From Streptomyces sulphureus DSM 40104 (GTDB taxonomy: Bacteria > Actinomycetota > Actinomycetes > Streptomycetales > Streptomycetaceae), in assembly GCF_000381025.1 (NCBI RefSeq), contig NZ_KB905818.1, forward strand, positions 372,001-436,000: a DNA stretch of 64,000 nt. The letters are read 5' to 3'. A model generated the notes under the pieces. The model was given only the letters and a program-made list of their open reading frames with translations. It had not been told where the DNA came from and made no database searches. The translations under genes and the position numbers were made by a program. Positions 26,171 to 34,919 of the stretch are shown here, piece by piece (within the stretch, counting starts at the first letter, position 1; each line of letters opens with the position of its first letter).

Positions 26171-26595
26171 CGGCGGAGGCGGGCACCGGACGCGAGGCCG
26201 CGCAGGGGGAGGGGGCGCGCTTCGTGGAGGCGGTGCGTCCGCTCGTCGACGCGTTCGGCGGCGACCTGCTCCCGGTCGAGCGCGCCGCGGTCGACGACGT
26301 CGTGCTGCGTTGGGAGGGGCAGGAGGTCGCGGCGGTGCGGCTGCCGCACCTCGCCGAGTCGCTCGACCGGATACTCGGCGAGCTGGAGCGGCGCTACGGC
26401 ATGCCGCTCGCCCAACTCGACCGCAAGGAGAAGCAGTCGGTGGTGCGCAGCTTGGAGGCGCGCGGCGCTTTCGTGGTGCGCCACGGCGTGGAGACGGTCG
26501 CGCAGGCGCTGGGCGTCAGCCGCTTCACCGTCTACAACTACATCAACTACCGCGACGAGCAGCGCGCGAGGGACCACGGGGAAGAGCAGGGCTGA
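26167..26595 (+). CDS. DauR/YheO-like helix-turn-helix regulator
   Basis: A 142-residue regulator. The C-terminal domain (about residues 83-133: DRKEKQSVVRSLEARGAFVV then ALGVSRFTVYNYINY) is the HTH_22 type found in DauR and YheO regulators. The N-terminal part, where those proteins carry a PAS-like sensor, is short. It is coupled to the thiamine-binding-like gene by a GTGA overlap and ends with a strong hairpin, so the pair is a closed operon just upstream of the urate genes. Its target is unknown. Confidence 0.72.
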   Translation: MTAEAGTGREAAQGEGARFVEAVRPLVDAFGGDLLPVERAAVDDVVLRWEGQEVAAVRLPHLAESLDRILGELERRYGMPLAQLDRKEKQSVVRSLEARGAFVVRHGVETVAQALGVSRFTVYNYINYRDEQRARDHGEEQG

Positions 26596-26601
26596 GTCCG
26601 T

Positions 26602-26630
26602 CCGGCCGCGCGGTACCGCCGCGCGGCCGG
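26602..26630 (+). terminator. Hairpin terminator after the DauR-like gene
   Basis: Perfect 12-bp stem, CCGGCCGCGCGG at 26602-26613 and its complement at 26619-26630, with a 5-base loop, seven bases after the stop. Confidence 0.85.
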
Positions 26631-26710
26631 CCTCCTCGGCGGAGCCGCGCGGATCGCGTCGCGGCGACGCGTTCATGCGTCGTGTCGTGGATGTTTCCCA
26701 ACAGCCGCTC

Positions 26711-26727
26711 TTCAACAAACTGTTGAC
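26711..26727. promoter_or_regulatory. Putative AllR/IclR-type operator upstream of the urate operon
   Basis: TTCAACAAACTGTTGAC (read on the minus strand GTCAACAGTTTGTTGAA) is a 17-bp near-palindrome that matches the site at 43689-43705 at 15 of 17 positions. It stands 96 bases before the OHCU decarboxylase start, where an operator for the urate operon would be expected. Confidence 0.65.
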
Positions 26728-26823
26728 GACGCCCGGTCGGCGCGCTTGGCTGTCTCCCGACCCGCACGAGCGATCGTCCGGGTCGGCACGAGCCCAACCG
26801 CCTCATGGCTCCGGAGGTCACGT

Positions 26824-27336
26824 GTGACCCGATCCGCGCCAGGTCTCACCTGGCTCAACTCGTCGGAGGAGGAGGACGCGCGAGCCGCCCTGCACCGGGT
26901 GTGCGCGGCCCGCGCCTGGTCGACGGCGCTCCTCGGCGCCCGCCCCTTCCCCGGCCTCCCGCAGTTGCTCGACGCCAGCGACACCGCCGTCGCCGCCCTC
27001 ACCGCCGGGGACGTCGACGAAGCGCTCGCGGGCCATCCCCGCATCGGCAGGCCCGAGCCGTCGGACGCCGTCTCCTCCCGCGAACAGCGCGGCATGGCGG
27101 ACGCTTCCGAACGGCTGCGCGCCGAGATGCTCGAACTCAACCTCGCCTACCAGGAGAAGTTCGGCCACACCTTCCTCGTCTGCGCCACCGGTCTCACCGG
27201 CGAGCAGTTGCGTGACGCCGCCCGCCACCGGCTCGACAACCCGCCCGAACACGAACGCGAGGTCGTACGCGCGGAGTTGGGGAAGATCAACCGACTCCGT
27301 CTCACCCGCCTCGCCGAGGAAGGGGTCTCGGCATGA
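26824..27336 (+). CDS. 2-oxo-4-hydroxy-4-carboxy-5-ureidoimidazoline (OHCU) decarboxylase
   Basis: A 170-residue enzyme that decarboxylates OHCU to S-allantoin, the last step of urate breakdown. The conserved GHPRIGRP (about residue 79) holds the catalytic His; ELNLAYQEKFGHTFLVCATG and the closing R-x3-LGKINRLRL are family hallmarks. The GTG at 26824 is chosen because GGAGG lies six bases upstream; a longer frame from 26746 has no such support. The stop overlaps the HIU hydrolase start (ATGA). An AllR-like palindrome lies upstream at 26711-26727. Confidence 0.92.
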   Translation: MTRSAPGLTWLNSSEEEDARAALHRVCAARAWSTALLGARPFPGLPQLLDASDTAVAALTAGDVDEALAGHPRIGRPEPSDAVSSREQRGMADASERLRAEMLELNLAYQEKFGHTFLVCATGLTGEQLRDAARHRLDNPPEHEREVVRAELGKINRLRLTRLAEEGVSA

Positions 27337-27674
27337 GCAGTCCACCCGCAGCCACCGTCTCCACCCACGTGCTCGACACGTCCGCAGGCCGGCCCGCCGC
27401 CGGCGTCCCCGTCCGCCTCGCCGTGCGCACCGGGCGCGGCGGGGAGTGGCAGCCGCACGCCGAGAGCAGCACCGACGGGGACGGCCGCTGCCGCGACCTC
27501 CCCGCCCTCCCCGAGGGAGCCGCCTGGGCCCGTCTCCACTTCGACACGGGCAGCTACTCGGACGTCGGGTTCTTCCCCGAGGTCTCCACCGTCTTCGCCG
27601 TCGCACCGGGCGAGCACCACCATGTGCCGCTGCTGCTCAGCCCGTTCGGCTACTCCGTATACCGAGGGAGCTGA
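27333..27674 (+). CDS. 5-hydroxyisourate (HIU) hydrolase, transthyretin-like
   Basis: A 113-residue transthyretin-fold hydrolase that opens 5-hydroxyisourate to OHCU. The active-site His of VSTHVLDTSAGRPA and the closing YSVYRGS tetrapeptide, which separates HIU hydrolases from transthyretin, are both present; the internal HHHVPLLLSPFGY segment also fits. It is the second gene of the urate operon, overlapping OHCU decarboxylase and five bases ahead of urate oxidase. Confidence 0.94.
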   Translation: MSSPPAATVSTHVLDTSAGRPAAGVPVRLAVRTGRGGEWQPHAESSTDGDGRCRDLPALPEGAAWARLHFDTGSYSDVGFFPEVSTVFAVAPGEHHHVPLLLSPFGYSVYRGS

Positions 27675-27679
27675 TCCAC

Positions 27680-28645
27680 GTGACCGAGACCGCGCAACCC
27701 GCCGCAGCCCCGCGTCCCGCCGCCGTACGGGCCGTGCTCGGCCAGAACCAGTACGGGAAGGCCGAGGTCCGCGTCCTCAAGGTGACCCGGGAGGGCGCCG
27801 GGCACCGGATCAGGGACCTCAACGTCTCCGTCGCACTCCAGGGCGACCTCGACGAGGTCCACTACTCGGGCAGCAACGCCCATGTGCTGCCCACCGACAC
27901 CACGAAGAACACCGTCTACGCCTTCGCCAAGGAACACGGCGTCGCCTCGCCCGAGGAGTTCGGGACGCTGCTCGCCCGGCACTTCGTCGCCACGTGCGCG
28001 CCGATCACGCGGGCCCGCATCCGGGTCGAGGAGTACGCGTGGTCCCGTATCGACGCCGCGGGCGGCGTCTCCGAGGACGAGTCCGGCACGGGGCACTCGT
28101 TCGTCCGCAGCGGACGGTGCGTCCGGACGGCGCAGGTCACCCACGACGCACGGGGCACCGAGGTCCTCTCGGGCGTCAAGGGCCTCACCGTGCTCAACTC
28201 CACCGACTCGGAGTTCCACGGCTACGTCAAGGACGGTTACACCACGCTCGTCGAGGAGTACGACCGCATCCTCGCCACGGACGTCACCGCCTGGTGGCGC
28301 CACCTCGGCGCGGCAGCCCCCGAGGACGGGTGGAACGCGGCCCACGCCGAGGTCGAGCGGCGCCTCCTCGCCGCCTTCGCCGGCACCTACTCGTACTCGC
28401 TCCAGCAGACGCTCTACGAGATGGGCGCGGACGTCCTCGAAGGGCGCCCCGAACTCGGCGAGATACGCCTCTCGATGCCGAACAAGCACCACTTCCGCGT
28501 GGACCTCTCGCCGTTCGGCCTCTCCAACGAGCCCGCGGACGGCGCCGTCTACTACGCGGCCGACCGCCCGTACGGGCTGATCGAGGCGACGGTGGTGCGA
28601 GAGGGGGAGGCCGAGCGCATACCCGTCGACCTGAGCAACCTGTGA
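27680..28645 (+). CDS. Urate oxidase (uricase)
   Basis: A 321-residue cofactor-free oxidase that converts urate to 5-hydroxyisourate. It has the tandem T-fold signature: GQNQYGKAEVRVLKV, TDTTKNTVYAFAKEHG (with the catalytic Thr and Lys), VLNSTDSEFHGYVKD, and the C-terminal MPNKHHFRVDLSPFG. The GTG at 27680 follows GAGGGAG and begins five bases after the HIU hydrolase stop. The operon order OHCU decarboxylase, HIU hydrolase, uricase places all three steps on one transcript. Confidence 0.95.
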   Translation: MTETAQPAAAPRPAAVRAVLGQNQYGKAEVRVLKVTREGAGHRIRDLNVSVALQGDLDEVHYSGSNAHVLPTDTTKNTVYAFAKEHGVASPEEFGTLLARHFVATCAPITRARIRVEEYAWSRIDAAGGVSEDESGTGHSFVRSGRCVRTAQVTHDARGTEVLSGVKGLTVLNSTDSEFHGYVKDGYTTLVEEYDRILATDVTAWWRHLGAAAPEDGWNAAHAEVERRLLAAFAGTYSYSLQQTLYEMGADVLEGRPELGEIRLSMPNKHHFRVDLSPFGLSNEPADGAVYYAADRPYGLIEATVVREGEAERIPVDLSNL

Positions 28646-28727
28646 GCGGCGAGCGGGAGCCGGTGCGCGCACAGCCGCCTGCCGGCGGAACGGCCGGCCC
28701 CTACGGGGGCCGCCGGAAGGGAGCAGC

Positions 28728-30125
28728 ATGACGGGGCAGCCAACGCCGGGCGAAACCACGGCAGTCGACACGGTGCGCACCGTCGTCGAGGGCTGCGCGA
28801 TCGCAACGGTGGACGGGCACGGAACCGAGTACCCGACGGGGCACCTCGTCCTCGCCGGCGACCGGATCGAGGCCGTGGGCCCGGGCCCCGCGCCGGGCGG
28901 CCTGGAGGGCGTCGTACGCCGCGTCGACGGACGGGGGCAGCTCGCCACGCCGGGGCTCGTCAACACCCACCACCACTTCTACCAGTGGCTCACCAGGGGC
29001 CTCGCCCAGGACTCCCCGCTCTTCGACTGGCTCGTGGAGCTCTACCCCGTCTGGTCCCTGATCGACGAGGAGATGGTGCACGCCGCCGCCCGCGCCTCGC
29101 TCGGCATGATGGTGCGCGGCGGCACCACGACCGCAGCCGACCACCACTACATCTTCCCGCGCGGCACGGGGGACTTGCTGGGCGCCGAGATCGACGCCGC
29201 GCGCCGGCTCGGGGTGCGCCTCACGGCGGCCCGCGGCTCCATGGACCTCGGCGCCTCCGACGGGGGCCTCCCGCCGGACTTCGCCGTCGAGACCACCGAA
29301 GGCGCGCTGCGAGCCACGGAGGAGGCGGTGGCGCGGTATCACGACCCCTCACCCGAGTCGACGGTGCAGGTGGCCGTCGCGCCCTGCTCCCCGTTCTCGG
29401 TGACCGGCGAACTCCTCAGCGAGTCCGCCGAGTTGGCGAGACGGCTGGGCGTGCGGCTGCACACGCACGGTTCCGAGACGCGGGAGGAGGCGGAGTTCTG
29501 CCGGGAGCGGTTCGGCATGGGGCCGACCGACTACCTCGCCTCCACCGGCTGGCTCGGTGAGGACGTCTGGATGGCCCACTGCGTGCACATGGACGACGCC
29601 GACATCGACGCCTTCGCGCGCACCGGCACCGGTGTCGCCCACTGCCCGTCGTCCAACGCCCGCCTCGCCGCCGGGCTGGCACGGGTTCCCGCGATGCTCG
29701 ACGCGGGGGTGCCCGTCGGCCTCGGGGTCGACGGGACCGCGTCGAACGAGTCGGGCGAGCTCCACACCGAGCTGCGCAACGCGCTGCTCCTCAACCGGCT
29801 CGGCGAGCGGCGCGAGGCGGCGCTCGACGTACGCGCCGCGCTGCGGCTCGCCACCGCGGGCGGCGCCCGAGTCCTCGGCAGGCAGCGGGAGTTGGGCTCG
29901 CTGGAGCCCGGCAAGCTCGCGGACCTCGTCCTCTGGCGCCTCGACGGGCTCGGGCACTCCACCGTGGAGGACCCCGTCGCAGCGCTCGTCCTCGGCGCCG
30001 CGGCGCCGGTGGCGTTCTCCTTCGTCGGGGGAAGACCCGTGGTGGAGGACGGCGTGCTCCTCGGCGACGACGAGACGGCGATCGCGCGCGAAGCCGCCGT
30101 CCAGGCACGGAGGTTGCGACGATGA
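28728..30125 (+). CDS. 8-oxoguanine deaminase / guanine deaminase-like amidohydrolase
   Basis: A 465-residue metal-dependent amidohydrolase. Metal ligands appear in TPGLVNTHHHFYQWLTRG (about residue 77), LHTHGSETREEAEF (about 245), WMAHCVHMD (about 283) and the late Asp of GLGVDGTASNES (about 330). This set matches 8-oxoguanine deaminases, which give urate from 8-oxoguanine and thus feed the uricase just upstream. Guanine deaminase activity is the alternative. It follows the uricase gene by 82 bases and is probably in the same operon. Confidence 0.87.
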   Translation: MTGQPTPGETTAVDTVRTVVEGCAIATVDGHGTEYPTGHLVLAGDRIEAVGPGPAPGGLEGVVRRVDGRGQLATPGLVNTHHHFYQWLTRGLAQDSPLFDWLVELYPVWSLIDEEMVHAAARASLGMMVRGGTTTAADHHYIFPRGTGDLLGAEIDAARRLGVRLTAARGSMDLGASDGGLPPDFAVETTEGALRATEEAVARYHDPSPESTVQVAVAPCSPFSVTGELLSESAELARRLGVRLHTHGSETREEAEFCRERFGMGPTDYLASTGWLGEDVWMAHCVHMDDADIDAFARTGTGVAHCPSSNARLAAGLARVPAMLDAGVPVGLGVDGTASNESGELHTELRNALLLNRLGERREAALDVRAALRLATAGGARVLGRQRELGSLEPGKLADLVLWRLDGLGHSTVEDPVAALVLGAAAPVAFSFVGGRPVVEDGVLLGDDETAIAREAAVQARRLRR

Positions 30126-30532
30126 CGTCCTTACGCTGAGCCGCGGCACCGTACGCCCGACACCGAGCCGGGTCCCCGACACCCGCCAGGCGAGCATCAC
30201 TTCACCGAGAGGTGCACCTCGCCGCGCGCCCCGGCCCTCGCGGGGGTCACCCTCCGCGGGGGCACCTCGAAGCCGCCGACCGATCCCGGTCGACGCAGCA
30301 CCGGCGTCCAACTATCCCCGCACGTCCGCGCATTGACCGCGTCCGACGACGCTGCTGCACACCCGCACTTCCGTACCTCCGCAAGGGCCCGCACCCCAAC
30401 GCGACTGCCGCCGCGCCCTCCGTACGGCGGCACCCACGCACCCGCGGCGCCCATGAGCGCATCGAGCAACGCCGTGCCACCCACCAGGAGAACGCGTGCC
30501 CCCGCGCACGGAAGACCCACAGGAGGACCCAC
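30126..30532. other. Leader region of the purine permease, no gene seen
   Basis: 407 bases between the deaminase and permease genes. Frames here are continuous with the permease frame or antisense to it but lack domain support. The final bases hold the AGGAGG ribosome site (30521-30526). No palindrome like the one at 26711 was seen, so the permease may be read through from the deaminase. Confidence 0.45.
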
Positions 30533-32014
30533 GTGTCCGACCGCCCCGACGCGCCGCAAGGCCGCCCCGACAGGAAACGCGACTCCTCTTCCGCCAACCC
30601 CGGCCGACCGGCGCAGGACGACCCGCAGTCGCAGGGGACAGCGCGGGAGAAGCACCCCGTGGACCGGGGCATGCCGCCACTGAAGCTCCTCACCAGCGGC
30701 CTCCAGCACGTGGCGGCGATGTACGCGGGCGTCGTGGCCCCGCCGCTCGTCATCGGCGCGGCCGTCGGGCTCTCCGTCTCCGAGTTGACGTTCCTCACCG
30801 GCGCGAGCCTCTTCATGGCCGGCATGGCGACTCTTCTCCAGACGCTCGGTGTATGGCGGATCGGCGCGCGGCTGCCGTTCGTCAACGGCGCCACCTTCGC
30901 GACCGTCGCGCCGATGCTGGCGATCAGCAAGTCCGAAGGGTCCGAGAACGCCCTCCCCGTGATATTCGGCGCGACGATGGTCGCCGCCGCGCTCGGTTTC
31001 GTGATCGCGCCGTACTTCAGCAGGCTGGTGCGGTTCCTGCCGCCGGTCGTCACCGGCACCGTGATCACGCTCATCGGCCTCTCGCTCATGCCGGTCGCCT
31101 TCAACTGGGCCCAGGGCGGCGACGAAAGCGACCCGCACTACGGCGACGGCCGCAACATCGCCATGGCCGGCGCGACCCTCGTCCTCGTCCTCCTCATCCG
31201 CCGCTTCACCCGCGGCTTCTGGAAGCAGATCGCCGTCCTCCTCGGCCTCGCGGCCGGCACCGTGCTGGCGGTCCCCGTCGGCCTCACCGACTTCACCGCG
31301 GTCCGTGAGGCCGACATCGTCGGCTTCCCGACGCCGTTCCACTTCGGCGCCCCGCAGTTCGCGGCGGCGGCGATCGTCTCCATGTGCGTCGTGATGCTCG
31401 TCTCGATGACGGAGTCGACGGCCGACATGCTCGCGCTGGGCGAGATCGTCGAACGCCCCGCGGACGAGCGGACGATCGCCGCGGGGCTGCGGGCCGACAC
31501 ACTCGGCTCCTTCGTGAGCCCGTTCTTCAACGGGCTGATGTGCAGCGCCTTCGCGCAGAACATCGGCCTCGTGGCGATGACGCGCATCCGCAGCAGGTAC
31601 GTCGTCGCGACCGGCGGCGGCATCCTCGTGCTGATGGGGCTCTGTCCGATGGCGGCCGGGCTGATCGCCACGGTTCCGCAGCCGGTGCTCGGCGGAGCCG
31701 GGGTCGTCCTCTTCGGGTCCGTCGCGGCGAGCGGCATCCAGACGTTGATCAGGGCGGGGCTCGACAAGGACAGCAACATGATGATCGTGGGCATCTCGCT
31801 CGCCGTCGGCGTGATCCCGATCGCGGCGCCCGACTTCTACCACGCGTTTCCCGAGAGCGCGAAGATCATCCTCGACTCCGGTATCTCCACCGGGTGCGTG
31901 GTGGCCGTCCTCCTCAACCTCGTCTTCCACCACACCGGACGCCGGGGCGCGCCCGAGGGGACGGCCACGGAGCCCGCGCCCGAACCAGACGGCAAGCGGG
32001 GCGCCGAGGCGTAG
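30533..32014 (+). CDS. Nucleobase:cation symporter-2 family permease (xanthine/uracil/urate type)
   Basis: A 493-residue NCS2 carrier with about 14 membrane segments. After a hydrophilic 50-residue N-terminus come GLQHVAAMYAGVVAPPLVIG, the conserved SMTESTADMLALGEIV and the NQNIGLV-like FAQNIGLVAMTRIRSRYVV, which form the nucleobase site. The neighbours (uricase, 8-oxoguanine deaminase) point to xanthine or urate import. The GTG at 30533 has AGGAGG six bases upstream; the frame is open to 30212 without a better start. Confidence 0.9.
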   Translation: MSDRPDAPQGRPDRKRDSSSANPGRPAQDDPQSQGTAREKHPVDRGMPPLKLLTSGLQHVAAMYAGVVAPPLVIGAAVGLSVSELTFLTGASLFMAGMATLLQTLGVWRIGARLPFVNGATFATVAPMLAISKSEGSENALPVIFGATMVAAALGFVIAPYFSRLVRFLPPVVTGTVITLIGLSLMPVAFNWAQGGDESDPHYGDGRNIAMAGATLVLVLLIRRFTRGFWKQIAVLLGLAAGTVLAVPVGLTDFTAVREADIVGFPTPFHFGAPQFAAAAIVSMCVVMLVSMTESTADMLALGEIVERPADERTIAAGLRADTLGSFVSPFFNGLMCSAFAQNIGLVAMTRIRSRYVVATGGGILVLMGLCPMAAGLIATVPQPVLGGAGVVLFGSVAASGIQTLIRAGLDKDSNMMIVGISLAVGVIPIAAPDFYHAFPESAKIILDSGISTGCVVAVLLNLVFHHTGRRGAPEGTATEPAPEPDGKRGAEA

Positions 32015-32303
32015 CGGGCGGCGGACGGGCGGGCGGTTCCGGGGAGTCGGGACCGCGCCCCGAGTGACGTGCGTGACGGGGGAGTTGGGGAAGCCGCGGG
32101 CGTCCGTGTGCAGGTCTGCACCGAATCTTCGCGTCGGAATGGGCGGTTGCGGCCCTCCGTACGGAACCGGAACGGCTTCCGTTGCCCTCCCCTACGAGTG
32201 TGCGGTGCCGCGTCGCCCTGGATACCTGTCCTGCGCATGCAGGCTGACAGGATGGACGCCGCACTGTCCCCTGCACGCGCAAGACACCAGGAGTTATGGC
32301 CCG

Positions 32304-32690
32304 ATGTCGTTCAACAACCCGTATGGTCCGGGCCCCCAGGGCCAGAACCCGTACACGCAGCCGCCGCAGGACACGCCGCCGCCCGGCTACGGCTACCCCC
32401 CGCCCGGCGGCGGGTACGCCCCGCCGCCGCACGGCTACCAGCCCGACGCGCCGTACGGTTACGACCCGTACGGGCGGCCGTACTCCGACAAGTCGAAGAT
32501 CGTCGCCGGGGTCCTCCAACTCTTCCTCGGCACCTTCGGTATCGGCAGGTTCTACATAGGCAGCGTCGGCATAGGCGTGGCGCAGATCTTCACCTGCGGC
32601 GGCCTCGGCCTCTGGTCGCTGATCGACGGCATCCTCCTGCTCATCAGCGACGACAAGACGGACAGCAACGGCCGTGTCCTGCGCGGCTGA
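32304..32690 (+). CDS. TM2 domain-containing membrane protein
   Basis: A 128-residue protein. The first 60 residues are a Pro/Gly/Tyr-rich disordered stretch, followed by a TM2 domain: KSKIVAGVLQLFLGTFGIGR with FYIG, then GVAQIFTCGGLGLWSLIDGI. Two membrane hairpin segments result. TM2 proteins are widespread and mostly uncharacterised. The ATG at 32304 has an AGGAG ten bases upstream; an ATG at 32296 is in another frame. Confidence 0.88.
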   Translation: MSFNNPYGPGPQGQNPYTQPPQDTPPPGYGYPPPGGGYAPPPHGYQPDAPYGYDPYGRPYSDKSKIVAGVLQLFLGTFGIGRFYIGSVGIGVAQIFTCGGLGLWSLIDGILLLISDDKTDSNGRVLRG

Positions 32691-32720
32691 CGCGGCACCT
32701 CCCCGGCGCCCGGCACGCCC

Positions 32721-33131
32721 GTGCTGAGTGTCCGGCCGCGGGCCGTCCCGCCGCTCCTGCGCCACCCTGCGGCCGCACCGCTCGCGGCCCTCACCGCAGG
32801 AGCGGCGGGCGCCGCATACCTGTTCACCACCGACCCGCACGAGCCCGGAAACCTGCTGCCCGCCTGCCCGTTCCGTGCCGTCACGGGCCTGCTCTGCCCC
32901 GCGTGCGGCGGCACCCGCATGGCGTACGACCTGCTCCACGGCGACCTCGCGGCGGCCTGGCACGACAACCCGGCGCTCCTCCTCGCCGCCCCGCTGCCGC
33001 TGTGGCTGCTGCTCCGCTGGGGCGCCGAGGGACTCAAGGGCCGCCGCTGGCGCCCGAGTTGGCGCAACCGTTCGTGGTACCTCCTCGTCGGGGCCGCCGC
33101 GGCATGGACGGTCGGCCGGAACCTCTTCTGA
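32721..33131 (+). CDS. DUF2752 domain-containing membrane protein
   Basis: A 136-residue membrane protein with the DUF2752 signature CPFRAVTGLLCPACGGTR (about residues 49-66) and two hydrophobic segments downstream (ALLLAAPLPLWLLLRW and WYLLVGAAAAWTV). The function is unknown; the Cys pairs suggest a metal or redox site at the membrane face. It starts with GTG 30 bases after the TM2 gene, and the two very likely share a transcript, an arrangement common in Streptomyces. Confidence 0.87.
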   Translation: MLSVRPRAVPPLLRHPAAAPLAALTAGAAGAAYLFTTDPHEPGNLLPACPFRAVTGLLCPACGGTRMAYDLLHGDLAAAWHDNPALLLAAPLPLWLLLRWGAEGLKGRRWRPSWRNRSWYLLVGAAAAWTVGRNLF

Positions 33132-33506
33132 GCGACGCCGCTTCCGGCCGACGCGGCAGAGGCAGGCCGACCCCGGGGCCAGGCTCCTCGACTTCCCCAT
33201 CGCGGCCGCCACCGCACCCCACTTTCCCGAGCAGCGTCTCGTCGAGCCCGACTCGTCCGAGGCCCGGGTACTGCCGCTTCTGGCCGGTCGGGCAGCCGGG
33301 GAGAGCGCCGCGGCCGGACCACAGGACTGAAAGCCGAGCCACTTCGCGCCCGGACGACGCTTCCGGGCGACGAGAGTTCCACGTGAGGACCGCCGGTCCG
33401 CGTACGGATGTAGCGCCCGGTTAAAGCGTTATTTGGCGGTTGCGCCCGATATGCTGCGCGAGCCCGCAAGGGCCACCATCCGCACCCGCGAGCGCCAGGG
33501 AGAGCC
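33132..33506. promoter_or_regulatory. Intergenic region ahead of the dipeptidase-carrier operon
   Basis: 375 bases with no supported gene. A small AT-rich patch at 33421-33435 is the likeliest promoter position for the M20 dipeptidase operon. No clear palindrome was noticed. Confidence 0.4.
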
Positions 33507-34919
33507 ATGCCCGAGTCCGCGCACCCCGCCCGGTCCGCGGGCGCGGCGGGCCCCGACCCGCTGGAGGCCGTCGTCGACGGGCTGATGGGCCAACTCGTCG
33601 CCGACCTGCGGCGGTTGGCGTCGATTCCGTCGATCGCCTTCCCCGGCTACCCGGAGGCCCCGGTCCTCGAAGCGCGGGACACCGTCACCGCGCTCCTCCA
33701 CGACGCCGGCGCCACCGCCATCGGCGAGCTCCACCTCCCCGACACGGCGCCGCTCGTCACCGCCGAGATCCCGCCTCCGGACGCCGGTGCACCGACCGTG
33801 CTCCTCTACGCCCACTACGACGTACAGCCCCCGGGCGACGGCAAGTTGTGGCGCTCGCCGCCCTTCGAACCCACCGAGACGGAGGACGGCACAGGGTTGC
33901 GCGCACGGGGCGTCGCCGACTGCAAGGCGAACCTCATCGCGCATCTCGGGGCCGTGCGCGCCTTCTCCGGGCGACCGCCGGTCGGCGTGCGGATCGTCTT
34001 CGAGGGACAGGAGGAGTACGGCAGCGCCTTCGACACCTACCCGGCCACGGAGCCGGAGCGGTTCGCCTGCGACGCGATGGTCGTCGCCGACACCGGCAGC
34101 ATCCGGCCGGGGACGCCCACCCTCACGACGGCGCTCCGCGGCGTCGCCGAACTCACCGTTGAGGTACGGACGTTGGAGAGCGCGGTGCACAGCGGCGAGT
34201 ACGGCGGCGCAGCCCCCGACGCACTGCTCGCACTCCTCCACGCCCTCGCCACGCTCCACGACGCGCACGGAGACGTCGCCGTCGAGGGCCTGCACCGCGA
34301 GGCGTGGCCGGACGGCGCCCTGACCGAGGAAGAGTTCCGCGCCCGCGCCGGCGTGGTCGAAGGGATGCCGCTCCTGGGCACCGGGGGGCTCGGCGAACGG
34401 CTGTGGAGCGGTCCCGCGCTCACCGTCACCGGCATCGACGCGCCCGGCGTCGAGCACGCCGCCTCGGCCGTCGTCCCCTACGCGCGCGCCAAACTGAACC
34501 TCCGGGTGCATCCGCGCCAGGACGCGCACGAAGCGCTCGGCGCCGTCGTCCGCCATCTGCGCGCCCAACGGCCGTTCGGCGTGGGCCTGGAGGTCACCCC
34601 GGGCGACGCGGGGCCCGGGTTCGAGGCGCCCGCGGGCGGCCCCGCCTACCGCGCCGCCGACGAGGCGCTCCGCGTCGCGTGGGGCAGCGCGCCCGTGCAC
34701 GCGGCGACGGGCGGCTCCATCCCGCTCGTCAACGGCCTCGCAACGGCCGTGCCCGGTGCGGAGATCCTCCTCTTCGGCGCCGAGGACAACCTCTCGGGGC
34801 TCCATGGGCCCAACGAACGCGTCCTCTACTCCGAGCTGCGCGCCGCCGTCCTCGCGGAGGCGGTCTTCTTCCGCGAGTACGCCGCGTCCTTCCGCGCCGC
34901 CCGCGAGGCCGAGGCGTGA
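33507..34919 (+). CDS. M20-family metallodipeptidase
   Basis: A 470-residue zinc peptidase of the ArgE/DapE/carnosinase group. The first metal ligand is in LLYAHYDVQPPGD (about residue 105), the bridging Asp in ARGVADCKANLIAHL (about 136), the catalytic Glu pair in FEGQEEYGSA (about 171), and the final His in EDNLSGLHGPNERV near the C-terminus. The substrate is probably a dipeptide or N-acyl amino acid. Its stop overlaps the start of a YfcC-type carrier (GTGA), so peptide cleavage and carrier-mediated transport are made together. Confidence 0.88.
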   Translation: MPESAHPARSAGAAGPDPLEAVVDGLMGQLVADLRRLASIPSIAFPGYPEAPVLEARDTVTALLHDAGATAIGELHLPDTAPLVTAEIPPPDAGAPTVLLYAHYDVQPPGDGKLWRSPPFEPTETEDGTGLRARGVADCKANLIAHLGAVRAFSGRPPVGVRIVFEGQEEYGSAFDTYPATEPERFACDAMVVADTGSIRPGTPTLTTALRGVAELTVEVRTLESAVHSGEYGGAAPDALLALLHALATLHDAHGDVAVEGLHREAWPDGALTEEEFRARAGVVEGMPLLGTGGLGERLWSGPALTVTGIDAPGVEHAASAVVPYARAKLNLRVHPRQDAHEALGAVVRHLRAQRPFGVGLEVTPGDAGPGFEAPAGGPAYRAADEALRVAWGSAPVHAATGGSIPLVNGLATAVPGAEILLFGAEDNLSGLHGPNERVLYSELRAAVLAEAVFFREYAASFRAAREAEA

